Shown in pieces: positions 21,160 to 33,117 of a DNA stretch of 64,000 nucleotides (the stretch's first letter is position 1; each line of letters begins with the position of its first letter). Both the position numbers and the translations under genes were made by a program. Source of the DNA: Schistosoma mansoni. Lineage: Eukaryota; Platyhelminthes; Trematoda; Strigeidida; Schistosomatidae. The stretch is taken from positions 3,576,650 through 3,640,649 of the forward strand of contig NC_031496.1 in NCBI RefSeq assembly GCF_000237925.1, read 5' to 3'. Under the pieces are notes generated by a model, which worked only from the letters and a program-made list of their open reading frames with translations, was not told the DNA's origin and made no database searches.

Positions 21160-22750
21160 TAATGTCACACTTTCGCCATTTTCGTTAATTTTTGCAAAAG
21201 GTTCTACTTTACGTACACATGACATAAGCCAGTCGGATAGATAGTCACTAATCAAATTTATTGTAGCATATATGGAGTAAAAGTAAATATATGGTAGTGT
21301 GTATAATGCTAAACAGGCTAGTTATTCATGGTATATCCAAACAATAACTGATCAAAATTAGTAAAGGTACCTCGTTGTCCATAAGCTCGAGATGAAACAG
21401 ATGTAGTAGAAATTTCTAATTATTAATCATAAGTAGACATACTGTAGTTAATTGTACTCTGTCTTGTCTGCTTGGATCATTCGGGTTTGCTCGTACGGTG
21501 TAGGTAGGGATTCGACCGTCATTCATTGTTAGAAACCTTTTTGAAAGATAAGTGTTTCGTTGAAGTCAATTCTGTCTAATGCTATCGCTTATTTAGAAAT
21601 CATTCTCATTAAACGGGGATTTAATAAGGAGTAACCGAATGGCATCCATCATTCTATTCACATTATAATGCACCTTAAATTTACCCATTTCACTATGTGC
21701 AAATCGAAGTTATCAAATTACATTCACTGAATGAATGAAATCCTGACAAGGTTAACTTTTAGTAAATTCAATGACAAACCATTGATACCGGTGTTCGAGA
21801 AGTTGACTAAATTAGTTAATGGCTTTGAATAGCCTACTGTAATGACATGAGTTCTGTCAGTGAAACAGATCAAGCAGAATGGTCAGGGTTGTCCACGACA
21901 TCATACTGTATGTTTAGTTTCAATGATGTGTCATGCTTGATTTCATTTTCCTGTAAGAAAGACTTCATCGATAAACAGAACTGGTGCCATAATGAAAACA
22001 TATATCAACTGTCATGTATTTCTTTTTTCACCCCTATTTCCATCAAATCTTTAGTGAGTTATTTCATCACACATTCAGCAATCAGATAATGAAAGTGCCA
22101 CTTGATGAAGAACAAACAAATCTAAATAAGCAATGGAGAAAAAGAACAGATCCTTGTATTGTATAGGGGCCCATATGATCAGGCCATCTACTTTGAGGAA
22201 CAATTGAATCACCTATTATGATTATTAACTAATTCCCATAGATTGGCTGTAGGAGGGGGAATGACCCATCAGCCAACGGTGCAATGACTGTCTTTTGAAG
22301 AATGACAATGATATAATGACCGAGATCACTACATAATCCCTTATGGTGCTAGATACAGTTTTCCAAGCCCTATAATAAGAATAGAGTAAGAAAATAGCGG
22401 GCAGATAAACTTTCGCAATACAGTTTAGTTCCTAACTCGAAACTTGTATGATAACATGGATTAATTAGCTTATATCACAACAGTATAGATAGGGCAATCC
22501 AATGTACACATAAATACATCATATTTGAAGGTAAACACAATTGTATTTTCGTAGTGAATCAATAATAACTTGGCGAGAAGACAACACAAATCGATAATTA
22601 TGCACCCAGTCATAGCGTCTTAACATAAGAATCTAGGAATACTATGATTCAAGTGTTTAATAATTATACAGTAGAAACATAAACAGGCAGTTCTTGTCAA
22701 GATAGTTCCGAAAGTACAACTTTCTCAGTATTCACACTGTTGTAGCGATT
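21160..22750. other. Intergenic, no recognised gene or repeat
   Basis: I see only short ORFs without domains, e.g. an 80-codon Cys/Ser-rich one at 21847-22089, and no clear repeat family. Confidence 0.5.
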
Positions 22751-22763
22751 AGCCTACCCTCTC

Positions 22764-22801
<38 letters not shown>

Positions 22802-23386
22802 GCCTGTTACCCTCAGTGAAGCATAGGCCGCCGACGAGAATTCTCCAACCCACTCTGTCCTGGGCCTTCCTTTCTTGTTCTATCCGATTTTTATTCATTT
22901 TTCTCATATCTGTCTCCATTTCTCGGCGTAAGGTGTTCTTTGGTCTTCCTCTTCTCCTTTGACCTTCGGGATTCCATGTGAGGGCTTACCTTGTGACGCA
23001 GTTGATTGATTTCCTGAATGTGTGTTCTATCCACTCCCAGCGCTTCTTCCTGATTTCTTCCCCCACTGGAATCTGGTTTGTTGTCTCCCACAGTAGAATG
23101 TTGCTGATAATGTCTGACCAACGTATCCGAAGTATTTTGCGTAGACAAATGGTAATAAACATTTGTATCTTCTGGATGATGGCTTTCGTAGTTCTCCAGG
23201 TTTCCACCCCATACAGTAGAACTGTCTTGACATTTGTATTGAAAATTCTGATCTTGTTGTTGGTTGACAGACAATTGTTTTGAGTTCCAGATGTTTTTCA
23301 GTTGTAAATATGCTGCTCTTGCTTTGCCGATCCTCGCCTTTACATCTGCATGTGATCCACCGTGTTTAGCGATGATGCTGCCCAGA
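22764..23386 (-). mobile_element. SR2-like RTE retrotransposon, 5'-truncated, with TSD
   Basis: Flanked by AGCCTACCCTCTC (22751-22763) and AGCCTACTCTCTC (23387-23399). The (CTTA)n run at the low end is the complement of the TAAG tail. On the minus strand mixed frames read [22 protein letters not shown] and, nearer the tail, [12 protein letters not shown]-like text, the RT C-terminus of RTE elements. Frameshifts make it inactive. The stretch 23400-24580 after it holds no recognised gene. Confidence 0.88.
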
Positions 23387-24584
23387 AGCCTACTCTCTCT
23401 CAGAAATTAATTAATCTAGAGTTTACAGAGCTTTGTCAATAAAGGTCATTTCCAGGAAAGTACGAGCAAAGTTTGTTCCTCTACATGAGATAGGCTGCTT
23501 CATGAATTGTTATCCTATCAATTCTCATAGTTTACTCTTTTGTCTTATTACCTTGAAGAGATGTCGGTTTGTTGAAGAAGTTATATGAATTTGTAAGAAA
23601 GATGCTAAGTGATTACCTAGAATGAATTCTCTGAAACTAACTTTTCAATTCATCTTTTAGATATTTCTAAACACCTCGCTGAATTTGACCATGTAAATTT
23701 AAAATAGGCATGGTGGACACAATGGAGGAGGAATTGAATAAAGTCTGACGAACAGTTATGGATAACGACTAGACCCTACCAGTACCCTGAAACGAAAATA
23801 TCAAGTGAAAAGTATCCCTACGATACTGGACAGTTTGGCCATGAATACTAAACTCACAAAAAGTACTTTAACGAAACTCCCCTAAATAGAAAATTGAAGA
23901 TCTCCGAAAAAGACGCTTCCTTTGGTGGAACTTTAAGCTTCCTCTGTAAATACTTCATTCGAAAGTATGTTAAGATAAACCTTTCTCCTCCCTTTACCTT
24001 AATATGAATCTATCAGTTAACTTGATTTTGTGGGACAAGTTATATTGATCGTACAATGCATGCGATTCGCAAGCAGATATGCGAAGACTACACTTGTCTA
24101 TACAAAGACAAATACAAGTCAGTCAACAAATTTATTCTTGAAAATTTGATCAACTCTGGTTTGATTCGATGTCAGAAGATCTAGTCTATTTGGTTGGGGT
24201 CTGGAGGATCATTGGTTATCATGACTCGATATTTGTCAAAATGACCAGGTTGTATTTACTTTTTATATACCTCTTCATCGGGACTCGTCGTAATCTTTCA
24301 TACATAACTCCTTTTTAAAGCAGATTTTTAATGTTTAGTCTTATTATTATTGTTAGTACGATTATTTTGACTCCATCATCATTCATCTTATGAATTTCAT
24401 CTCTTTATAGTGATTCAGTATGTTATCCTGGGTCGCTTCACAATTATGTCAGCCTATAAGTTGATTATGATTTATGTCAACTGTGATCATCATTTGAGAT
24501 TATCTGTGACGTCTGAAGAACAGGTTCAAAGAACGTTTGAACAGCTGAAGGTTGATCTCTGTGTTCATTGGGAACATAAGCTTA

Positions 24585-25010
24585 CTACATCTAAATTCAC
24601 TTGGTGTTGTTTAATTGTATCTTCCGATTGTTATTTACGACTTCAATTGATCAGTCTCTTATTGGCATATGTGCATCCTGTGCGGACTGCCTCGATATTG
24701 CCTTAAGTCACAAGCTTTATAAGTAAAGATTGATAATAGCTAGTAGTAGAATCCAGCAGGCGTGTCTCGTTCTATTTGAGACTCATCAGATGAATTCACC
24801 TGCATCTCAGAGTTGAAAATCACTCTGAGACTCAAACACAGTACCTTTCGCTTCAAACGCCATCGCGTTATTCACTTAGCTACTGAGTTCAGGTATCCAT
24901 CTGCTTGTGCAATGGGATAAAGTTTTAAATTCACTTAGTGTTGTCTACTACATCTGATTACTTGTAAATCTACTGAGTAACTTATATTCGAAATATGAAA
25001 ATTTCGATAA
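24585..25010 (-). mobile_element. Sm-alpha-type SINE, more than one unit
   Basis: The junction motif AATTCACTTGGTGTTG / AATTCACTTAGTGTTG occurs at both ends, so the copy spans more than one tandem unit. The hammerhead core is partly kept (CTCATCAG, TCGTTCTATT) but mutated. Confidence 0.78.
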
Positions 25011-25054
25011 GTGTTTGATAAATTTGTTAGTAACGTAATGCTACTCTTCACCAA

Positions 25055-25258
25055 TTGTCTTCAGTGAGTTGTTATCTCACAACAGACATTGTTGAACTCC
25101 ACTGGTCACTGCTTCTCACTAGAACTCCAGGACATATATCTTGAAGTCGGTTAAGTGCTCTGGCGCGAGACTGGTAGGTCCTGAGTTCGAGTCTCGTGAA
25201 GCGGGATCGTGGATGGGCACTGCTGAGGAGTCCTACAACAGGACGAATATTCTCTGAA
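25055..25258. mobile_element. SINE B fragment, mixed orientation
   Basis: A minus-strand leader (25058-25140) is joined to a +-strand tRNA-like part with B box GAGTTCGAGTC and hammerhead start CTGAGGAGTCC, cut at CGAATATT. The following 25260-25680 shows nothing I recognise. Confidence 0.72.
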
Positions 25259-25684
25259 GAAGTGGCTTACACTAGGTCACGAAACGTCAGAAAATCTAAT
25301 TTTTCTACTCATTGGGATATTACAAATATATTAATTTATTTATAACAATCTACCCAATGGTCAATTTATTCAAAATCATTCATTCAGTTTCTTTTGATGT
25401 ACAAAAGTTAATTAACAACACACAAACTTAAAAATAACTGCCGAACACGTTTAATTCACTAAAATGTTGAATCAGTAAGGCAGAATGAGGTTACTTTCAT
25501 TAATAATGATATAACTTGTAGTCTTATACCTCATTAATATATAAACTTAATGATAGCGCCAATTAGAGATCAGTGAATTATCAACCCAACCAATAGCACA
25601 TAAACTCCTACGAGTAATCAAAATTCCTTATCGATACTTCTTTCTCCCTAGACCTGCATATTAATTCCAGAAACGCTAATTTCA

Positions 25685-25918
25685 ACCTTTGTGGTATGAA
25701 TCATTATATTTCAAACATACTGGGTTTATATACCAACCAGATAGACCACATCGTATCATAAAATAGAAAACAATATTTGTACAAGAATTAGCCAGATATA
25801 GTTGTGATTCTGATGGACTGTAATTAATAGACTGGTCATAACTCAAGAACGGTAAATCGTATAATAATAGTTCGCAGATCAAAATAAAGCTTATAATAAG
25901 GGAAGACATGGATATGAA
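25685..25918 (-). mobile_element. Solo-LTR fragment (same family as 14543)
   Basis: The minus strand contains GGTATATAAACCCAGTATG and GAAATATAATGATTCATACC, the middle of the LTR. Both ends are missing. Confidence 0.75.
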
Positions 25919-25967
25919 TAGTTTATTTAGTTAAAAATTATACAATAGAAAATATATGTATCATGAT

Positions 25968-26430
25968 AAGCAAAGATGGATAGTGGCTAGTAGTGGAAAC
26001 CAGGACGCGCGTTTCGTCCTATTTCGGACTCGTCAGCTGGATGTACCTGCATCTTAGACTTGTTGATGTTCACTCTGGGACTCGAACCCAGTACCCTTGC
26101 TTCAAACGCCATCGCGTTATCCACTCGGCTACTGAGATGCAGGTACATCCAGCTGACGAGTTAATGTTCACTCTAGCACTCGAACCCAATACCTTTTGCT
26201 CTAAACGTCATCGTTTTATCCACTTACCTACTGAGTCCTGATAGTCACTTGCTTGTGAAATGGGATGAAGTTTAAATTCATTTAGTATTATTTGTTTAAA
26301 TCTTCCCATTGATCAAGGCTATATTGAGGCAATACGCATAGTATGTACATATACCAATTAGAGACTGAACAGTTGCAGTCCAAAAAAACATCAATGAGAA
26401 GATTCAAACAAACAATACTAAATGAGATAA
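25968..26430 (-). mobile_element. Sm-alpha-type SINE cluster, chimeric
   Basis: A minus-strand unit with an intact ribozyme is interrupted at ~26130 by a short +-oriented piece (GATGCAGGTACATCCAGCTG), then minus-strand sequence resumes to AACAATACTAAATGAG. This is a patchwork of at least three segments. The next ~670 bases (26440-27100) are AT-rich with TA and CA microsatellites and no gene. Confidence 0.78.
25991..26048 (-). ncRNA. Hammerhead ribozyme in Sm-alpha SINE
   Basis: Same as at 17573: CCAG CTGACGAG, GTCC-GAAATA-GGAC, CGAAAC, GCGC loop, cleavage after GTC, then CTGG. Core intact. Confidence 0.83.
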
Positions 26431-27104
26431 CATAACGTTTAATCAACTTTCACTATGATATATATACATATCTATTGAGCACACACCTTTTAAATAAGAA
26501 TACATAATGGTAACCTAATTCATAACCAAATTCCTTCCACAATTGGGTTCATCATTATCATTATCATTATATATCATATATATATGCCAAATAAGAAGGT
26601 CAAATTAATACGGAAGATCAATTACTCATATCAAAGTATCAGTAGTATATAGATATAGATATAGGTACAAATATTGATCTTTCAATTAGCTATTCTTCTT
26701 CTTCTTCAATCATTGAACTAAATTCATATATATCCATTTTAAGGACAACTTTATAATTAAATTAGTTAAAATAATGAACTGGTTTATTGAAGAGATAATT
26801 AATAAGTAGTATATATATATATACATACTGAATAAAAAAGTTATACTCAATCAAATTAAGTGTACATCATTAAATCTTTAAAGTGTTTTGTTGGTTACAA
26901 ACACACACACACACACAAACAAACAAATTTAAATCTATATTATTGATTATTTCAAAGAATTTTGTTGCTATGTGTTTTTTTTTAATATTTTTTTTTAAAA
27001 AAAAGAAATTATGGTAGATTATATCATTGAACTTCCTTCTTTTTTTTAAACGGTTTAAACGAAAAGTGAACAGGAATGCCTGATGAACAGTTGCTCAAAC
27101 ATCG

Positions 27105-27340
27105 TGGATTAAATGAAGTTAGACATTAATACCGTTGGATGTCGACCGGCTCAGTAGTCTGTCGGTTAAATGCTCTGATGCGAGGCTGATATGTCCTGGG
27201 TTCGAATCTTGCAAGGCGAGGTCGTGGATGCGCACTGCTGAGGAGCCCCATAATAGGACGAAACGACCGTCCAGTGCTTCCGAGTTTTTCATGGTGGTCT
27301 ACCTTCAATTGACTTATGCTTTAAACTATGAAAAAAATTA
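27105..27340 (+). mobile_element. SINE B, + copy
   Basis: Tail of the leader, tRNA-like region with GGGTTCGAATCTTG, hammerhead CACTG CTGAGGAG with one mismatch in stem II (GCCC/GGAC), GTC cleavage site and 3' body. Confidence 0.85.
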
Positions 27341-27580
27341 AAAAATTTTTTTTAATCAATTAATTTGTCAAAAATTAGAATTCATTGACAAATGTGTATT
27401 ATGAATCTTATTTTGAGTGTTAATACAAGATATTGAGTTTTTTCAATATCTAGAGCTTACATTTTCAAGATACCGCCTACAATTCGAGGACTCGAACGAT
27501 AGAATCCTTCAAGTCGTAGATGGTGTAGTATATTTGTGAGTCGTGTTGTATTGAGGCTGGTGTCGTTGGCACATAGACAC

Positions 27581-27653
27581 GCCTCCATAGATCAGTGGTT
27601 AAAGCACTGGTCTAGTAAACCAGGAGTCGAGAGTTCAATTCTCCCTGAAGGCA
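27581..27653 (+). tRNA. Degenerate tRNA-Thr(AGU), probable pseudogene
   Basis: A 73-nt cloverleaf: acceptor stem GCCTCCA/TGAAGGC (one mismatch), anticodon stem CTGGT/ACCAG (perfect) with loop CTAGTAA giving anticodon AGT (Thr), T arm GAGAG/CTCCC (one mismatch). The D stem GATC/AAGC has two mismatches. A mismatch in three of four stems points to a decayed copy. No SINE body follows. Flanking short repeats (CACACACA, CAATTCGAGGACTCG) occur at ~27480 and again at ~27968. Confidence 0.6.
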
Positions 27654-28019
27654 GTATGTTCGTACTCACATTGAACTGGGATCATGTTCAAGTGATCTTT
27701 TGCTGGTTATACACACACACACACACAAAACAATCTTAAATCTATACTATTGATTATTCCAAAGAATTTTGTTGCCATGCATTTTTTTATATATTTTTAA
27801 AAAAAATTTATGGTAGATTATATCTTTGAACTTCCTTCTTTTTTTAACGGTTTAAACCAAAAAAATTTTAAAAAAATTAATATTATGAATCTTATTTTGA
27901 ATGATAATACAAGTTGTTGAGTTATATTCAATATATATCTAGAGCTTAGACTCTTAATATACCGCCTACAATTCGAGGACTCGGATGGTAGAATCCTTCA
28001 AGTCGTAAACGAAAAGATA

Positions 28020-28570
28020 GAAGAAAAGTGAAAAGAATGCTATTCAAAACAGTTTGAACTATAGCACAAAACTGTCAAGTACTTATAGTTTTTAGTAAAA
28101 ATCAAATCATCATTATAGTCCTCTAATCCTCCTCATACAAGGGGTTATTGGCATTTATCTAATAGGGAAACTACATGTAGGGATTCTTGAGTATTCTCCC
28201 AAAAGATGATTGGATGGGATATATTCAACTCTTTCTGAGCTTCTTAGAGCTTCCTTCAGTTCACTCGTGAGCCATCCTCATAATATTGATACATCTCATC
28301 TGTTTAGGATTATTGTGGACTAATTCCTGATAATTATAGATAGTAATTTTAACTATTGGTTACTGGGAAACGTTGTGCTAGTTACTGTTGATTAGTGAAA
28401 CCTACCCAAACCACATTTGATTAGAACTGTAATGACTAAATACTAATTACTTAATAGAATCAGAACATTATGATATATTCTGGTAAATGTTTTTTTCAAT
28501 ATATTCTGTCATTGAAATAGATTAATGAAGTTTAAAAGTCAGATGACTTCAGGCCATAAGTAAGGTATCA
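28020..28570. other. Intergenic, no recognised feature
   Basis: AT-rich sequence without a convincing ORF. The region 27700-28015 just before it repeats segments of 26880-27500 (poly-T/A and CAATTCGAGGACTCG), a local tandem duplication that flanks the SINE and tRNA-like copy. Confidence 0.5.
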
Positions 28571-28730
28571 CATTTGTTATATCTTAATGAAGATTAAATT
28601 ATGAGTAACCTCTGCGAACTATTAGTGGACTAATATTACATACATATTCCTATTGCATAACTATTCAGCAATTAGATTGTGTATATCTATATTCCTCTTA
28701 TCATAAGCTTCATTTTGACCTGTAGATTGG

Positions 28731-28935
28731 ATGCCGGCTCAGTGGTCTATCGGTTAAGTGCTTCGGCGCGAGACTGGTAGGTACTGGGTTCGAATCTCGC
28801 GAGTGCGGGATCGTGGATGCGCGCTGCTGAGGAGTCCCATAATAGAACGAAACGACCTTGCAGTGCTTCCAGGTTTTCCATGGTGGTCTAGCTTCAGTTG
28901 ACTCATCATTTCAACTATGAAAATGCTATATACTA
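28731..28935 (+). mobile_element. SINE B nested in LTR
   Basis: Begins GGATGCCGGCTCAGTGGTC with B box GGGTTCGAATCTC. The hammerhead has CTGAGGAG and CGAAAC, but the cleavage site reads TTG in place of GTC, so self-cleavage is unlikely. Confidence 0.85.
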
Positions 28936-29230
28936 TTATTATTATGCGATTCACTGTTCTTAAATTATGTTCACTTTATTAATTACAATCTCCCACGTTC
29001 ACACCCACATTTTCACTTGATATTTTATAAATGTTATTTCTTATTCTATGATGTGATGTAGTCTGTTTAGCTGGTATATAAACCAAGTATTTTACAATAA
29101 ATGATTCGTATGGCGGGAGTTGTTATTGGCGTTCTGGATTCCACTGAAAGGGCTAGGCGAACAAAGTAAGGATTAGTAAGGATGCCAGACTGCTCATACC
29201 GGTCGAACGTCATCGGTTTGGTATAGTACT

Positions 29231-29361
29231 TATTTTTCTGGTTAGCGATTTTGCAGAGAGCTAGTTTTCTACGGGATGGTGCCGCAAACCCTATGCTCAA
29301 CCCTCCTCCTTTACCCGTGCTTGGGATAGTCAGTAACTCTAGAAGAGCTATAGGCGGAGTT
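29231..29361 (-). mobile_element. 131-bp RTE head-plus-tail mini-element with 14-bp TSD, nested in LTR
   Basis: Flanked by TTTGGTATAGTACT (29217-29230) and TTTGGCATAGTACT (29362-29375), one mismatch. It has the same length and ends as the copy at 19108. The minus strand starts AACTCCGCCTATAGCTC and ends CGCTAACCAGAAAAATA. The next 29450-29950 shows no feature. Confidence 0.87.
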
Positions 29362-29959
29362 TTTGGCATAGTACTAAGATTGAATAAGTCGTATTTCGAT
29401 TGATGAATAAATCACGTGATAATTAGTCGGGCTTCAAGTCACAACAACTTCGCTTATAAATCAATGACATATATACAAGTGTTGAGTCTAGTTGCTCCAT
29501 AGTTGGTCTGGTTTGAAATTCTTGAGCAATAATACATCGTCAAATGAAGGTTTATTAGGAACTAGGATAAGTTATGTTGTCATTTGTCATTGATAACGTC
29601 TTACTAAAAGGCAAACACAAGAACTGTACTAAAGTTTAAGTAACTTTTCAGTTAGTTCCATGTAACCACTTAACAATTCAGTACCAAATTTTACACTGGG
29701 TAATTAAAACTACTCATTAATGAAGGTTGTCAGTAGTTAGTTTGCTTGAAACCATTCACATTACAAGTCTCAGACAAATGAAAGATCGATGAAAGTAAGA
29801 AAAATGATCGGTTGAGTTTTTGTAGTTTTGTAATGATCACCAGATCAAGTTTAATTCCAGTACCTATTTTAAAGAGTATTCAATCAGTAAATTTATATGA
29901 TGGATAAATTTCTACAATTGATCAGCCTCTTATTGACATATATACATAATGTGCGTATT

Positions 29960-30300
29960 GCCTTGATATTGCCTTAATTCACTAGCATTATAAGCAAAGA
30001 TGAATAATGGCTAGCCAATAAGAGACTGATCAATTACAGTCCTAAACATCAATAGGAAGATTCAAATAAACAATACTAAGTGAATTTAAACTTCACCCAA
30101 TTGCACAAGCAAGTGACTATCAGGACTCAGTAGCTAACTGGATAACGCGATGACGTTTGAAGCGAAAGGTACTGGGTTCAAGTCCCAGAGTGAACATCAA
30201 CTCCGAGATACAGATACATCCAGCTGACGAGTCTAAAATAGGACGAAACGCGCGCTAAACTGGATTCCACTGCTAGCCACTGTCCATCTTTGCTAATAAC
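29960..30300 (+). mobile_element. Sm-alpha-type SINE, + copy
   Basis: Ordered family segments including GATAACGCGATGACG, B box GGGTTCAAGTCCC and CATCCAGCTGACGAGTC. The cleavage region reads GCGCGCTAAACTGG, lacking the usual GTC-CTGG. Confidence 0.82.
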
Positions 30301-30335
30301 AATAATAATACTAATAACCTAACTTTGTACTCTTA

Positions 30336-30869
30336 TGTAGTATCGTTTGGCATGTTAAGCCCATATACTTTATCCTAGCTTCTGACCAAGTCAATTCGCC
30401 TATCCCTTATGAGTCATATTTTGATCTTGTTAATTATTCGCTTATTAACCTTGACTATACTTTTTATATGAGCGCATATGCATGCACACTTCGTATCTTA
30501 TTCATCATATGTCTGTCATTCATTTTTATCTGACTATAAATGTTGATTAACGCTTGCTTAAAATGAGTTGGCTTCCCCGCCATCTCTAATACGCATTATT
30601 TAGCTTCGCTTTCTCGAGTTGGCTTACCAACCATCTCCACTATGCATCATCTTTGCTTCGCTCTCGAGTTGGCTTACCAGTTATCTCCACTACGTGTCAT
30701 GTATACTTTGCTCGCTTACATTTGCTCAAATGCTCACAGCTTTCTGGTCTGCATCATTTATCAATAAAAATGTAGTTACCGCTTCCTTTTGCTTTCTGAT
30801 TATATACACCGTTAAAATTGATATAATAACGGTTATTGAAGTGAACTATTAGTGAAGCACGGCACTACA
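30336..30869 (+). mobile_element. Solo LTR of a second family, 534 bp, with 4-bp TSD
   Basis: The termini TGTAGT...ACTACA are inverted and flanked by CTTA on both sides (30332-30335, 30870-30873). It contains a ~51-bp unit (GAGTTGGCTTACCA...CATCATCTTTGCTTCGCT) repeated about 2.5 times near 30561-30720, and ATCAATAAAAATG as a possible polyadenylation region. No internal retroviral-type sequence is present. The strand is arbitrary. Confidence 0.75.
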
Positions 30870-30879
30870 CTTATCTAAA

Positions 30880-31395
30880 TCTCTTTCTGGTTATTTTCTT
30901 TCTTTCTTTCTTGTGAAGTTCATTTCTCTTTATAAAACTCACTAAAAGAATTCCTTTGATTATGTAATTTGCATGTCTTTCTTTATTATTTGTATGTATG
31001 TATGTATGTATCATCTATTATAAGTAATTTTATAAGTAGTAAATTCATTTCAATTTTTTTTTCTATTTTATTCCTATTTGATCCAATTTTATTTATTAAT
31101 AACAACAAAAAAAAAGAAAAAAAGAAAAAAGAAAAGAAAAAAGAAAAGAAAGAAAAACAAAACTTTTCTCTTATAAATGATGATTCTTTTATTCATTGTC
31201 AACTTTGATATAATTAAACTTTAACTACATAGCAACTAGATCATAATGATAATTCATATCACAATGTGAATAGTAAAGTATTTTGTATCATTATTAAATG
31301 TTTATTAACTAGATCAGTGATAATCATTTATTAAATAGTTATTACCTATTGAAGAAAAACACTTCAAAGTGAATTACATTCAAACAATATATACA
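30880..31395. repeat. AT-rich intergenic stretch with purine microsatellite
   Basis: An A/AG run at 31108-31160 and GTAT repeats near 31000. A 79-codon ORF over the Lys-coding run is a composition artefact. No gene seen. Confidence 0.6.
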
Positions 31396-31399
31396 TATT

Positions 31400-31890
31400 T
31401 GGATAGTTAAGATCATGAATCAACTGACAGTAGATCACCATGGAAGCACTGAATGGCTATTTCGTCCTATACTGGGACTCATCAGAAGTGCATATCTGCG
31501 ATCCCGCCTCACGAGATTCGAAATTGATAGGTCCTGGGTTCGTATCTCGTGAGGTGGGATGGTAGATGCGAACTGTTGAGGAGTCCCATAATAGGACGAA
31601 ATAGCCGTTCAGTGCTTCCAGATTTTTCCATGATGGTCTAGCTTCAATTGATTCATGATCTCAACTCTATAAAATTACTATAATATCCACAAAACCCTCT
31701 TCTGATAATAATATATACATATATCAGAAAGGAATTTTATGGAAATTGTACTAATTTAATAGTTCAGGTCCTTTGAGCTAGATCAAGAATACGCGCCTGA
31801 AGAGGAGTCTTACACTAGGACGAAACAGTCATTCAGTGCTTCCAGGTTTTTAAAGGTGGTCTTGCTTTAATCAACTCATGAATTAAATAT
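31400..31890. mobile_element. SINE B head-to-head fold-back plus a second fragment
   Basis: 31400-31523 is the minus-strand 3' half (tail outward), joined at ~31524 to a +-strand copy ending ~31680. A third, +-oriented fragment follows at 31790-31890. The +-strand hammerhead has TTGAGGAG in place of CTGAGGAG. Confidence 0.78.
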
Positions 31891-32024
31891 ATGTATGGTT
31901 AAATAGCTGTTACATTCTTTTGATAATTTTCTAGTGAAAATAACCACTAGTTGATTAAATTACAAAAAGAACCTACGATAAATATGATTTAATTACATAT
32001 TTTATATAGGAAATTTCACATTTC

Positions 32025-32520
32025 TTCAAATGCCCTGGTACGGCTGAGGGTGGGGTAGTCAGCTCTCTCTCTCTCTCTCTTCAAATGCTCTCGCATGACC
32101 ACGCGTATAACGCCACTGCCATGGATATCCTACTAACTGTTATTATTGTTCAGAGGATAAAAGTGAATGTTCGGTGGTTTGACCACGTTAGCAAATATGG
32201 AGGATCCATCTGAGGGATTCGGAAAACTCTGATTTCAAACCAATGGTGCACATAGGCTCCAGGATCCTGAAGGAAAAAAATGGCGTATGAACCAATTACT
32301 GATCACCGGCTATTACGGGACTGCATGTCCTGACGTTGCTCCACTGCCTTGTGGATCAGATCTTTAGGTCAAAGGCTCCGGGTGTGACCCCCTAAGAAAA
32401 CCACCTGCTTCAGTCTGGGCACCTGGGCAGTATCACAGCCCTCACACAACTCGAATGAGATTTGTGAGGCGCATATTTATCTGGTGCTCCTTTGTACCAA
32501 TATTTATTTGTTTAAATGGA
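32025..32520 (+). mobile_element. AAAT-tailed retroelement, diverged full-length copy
   Basis: From CAAATGCCCTGGTACGGC to TATTTATTTGTTTAAATGG. It contains a CT microsatellite expansion at 32065-32082 and many substitutions. Confidence 0.82.
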
Positions 32521-32603
32521 AGAAATAGCAATAATGACTTAGAGTTGTAACTCAGAACGTTCACGTACCTAAGACTCAATCAGAGTCCTTCTTAAACGAT
32601 GTC

Positions 32604-32656
32604 TTACTTACTTACTTACGCCTGTTACTCCTCGTCGAGGAGCATAGGCCGCTGTC
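32604..32656 (-). mobile_element. RTE 3'-terminal stub
   Basis: CTTACTTACTTACGCCTGTTAC...GAGCATAGGCCGC is the complement of the last ~50 nt of the SR2-like RTE and its tail. It may be the severed 3' end of the copy starting at 33118. The intervening 460 bp (32657-33117) is unrelated, with no ORF. Confidence 0.75.
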
Positions 32657-33117
32657 TAATCTACTACAATTTTAGTCAGTTGGATTGTATTATAAATTTA
32701 TGGATTATTACTCACCTGTGTTCTCTAATACATAATTAGAGAGTTATTAATTTCCATATATTCTATGAGTGTTTGGTGTTTGAACACTTAGGTGATAACA
32801 GGAAAGAAATCTAACTTTTATCAAACACTTCAATCTCATAAGTATTTGGAAAAATCAAATTAGTATTCAGTCTTGCTAACAACTAGAAAGGCTGTAGTCA
32901 TAGTAACGTTTAAGTTTCTGTAAACTTACAATAGCTATTCCTGTTTGATTATAAGAGAAAATCACCTGAAAGTCGTGGATCTACTTTTAAGGTTTATTCG
33001 CTCTCGGCTAAATAATTTATCCTTGATTTAGAAATTATAGTATGAAACATGTGTGATTCAGCTTTATAACGTGACTGCTAGATCTACATTATATATATAT
33101 ATGATTAATATAATATA

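Larger units (their letters stand above)
28575..29450 (+). mobile_element. Solo LTR split by two later insertions
   Basis: Starts TGTTATATC. LTR sequence runs to ~28730, is broken by a SINE B copy, resumes at ~28935 (GCGATTCACTGTTCTTAAATTATG), runs through GGTATATAAACCAAG to 29230, is broken by the 131-bp RTE mini-element, and resumes at 29376 with GAATAAATCACGTGATAATT. The right end is worn and no clear duplication is seen. Confidence 0.75.

Noticed and set aside
22764-22801. CRISPR-like or satellite array of CTTA
   Set aside because: It is the simple-repeat tail of an RTE insertion with a target duplication; the genome is eukaryotic.
22978-23283. + strand ORF of 101 codons
   Set aside because: Antisense shadow of the RTE reverse-transcriptase C-terminus; the same occurs at 41987-42442 (151 codons).
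30969-31208. 79-codon Lys-rich ORF
   Set aside because: Low-complexity purine microsatellite, no domain.
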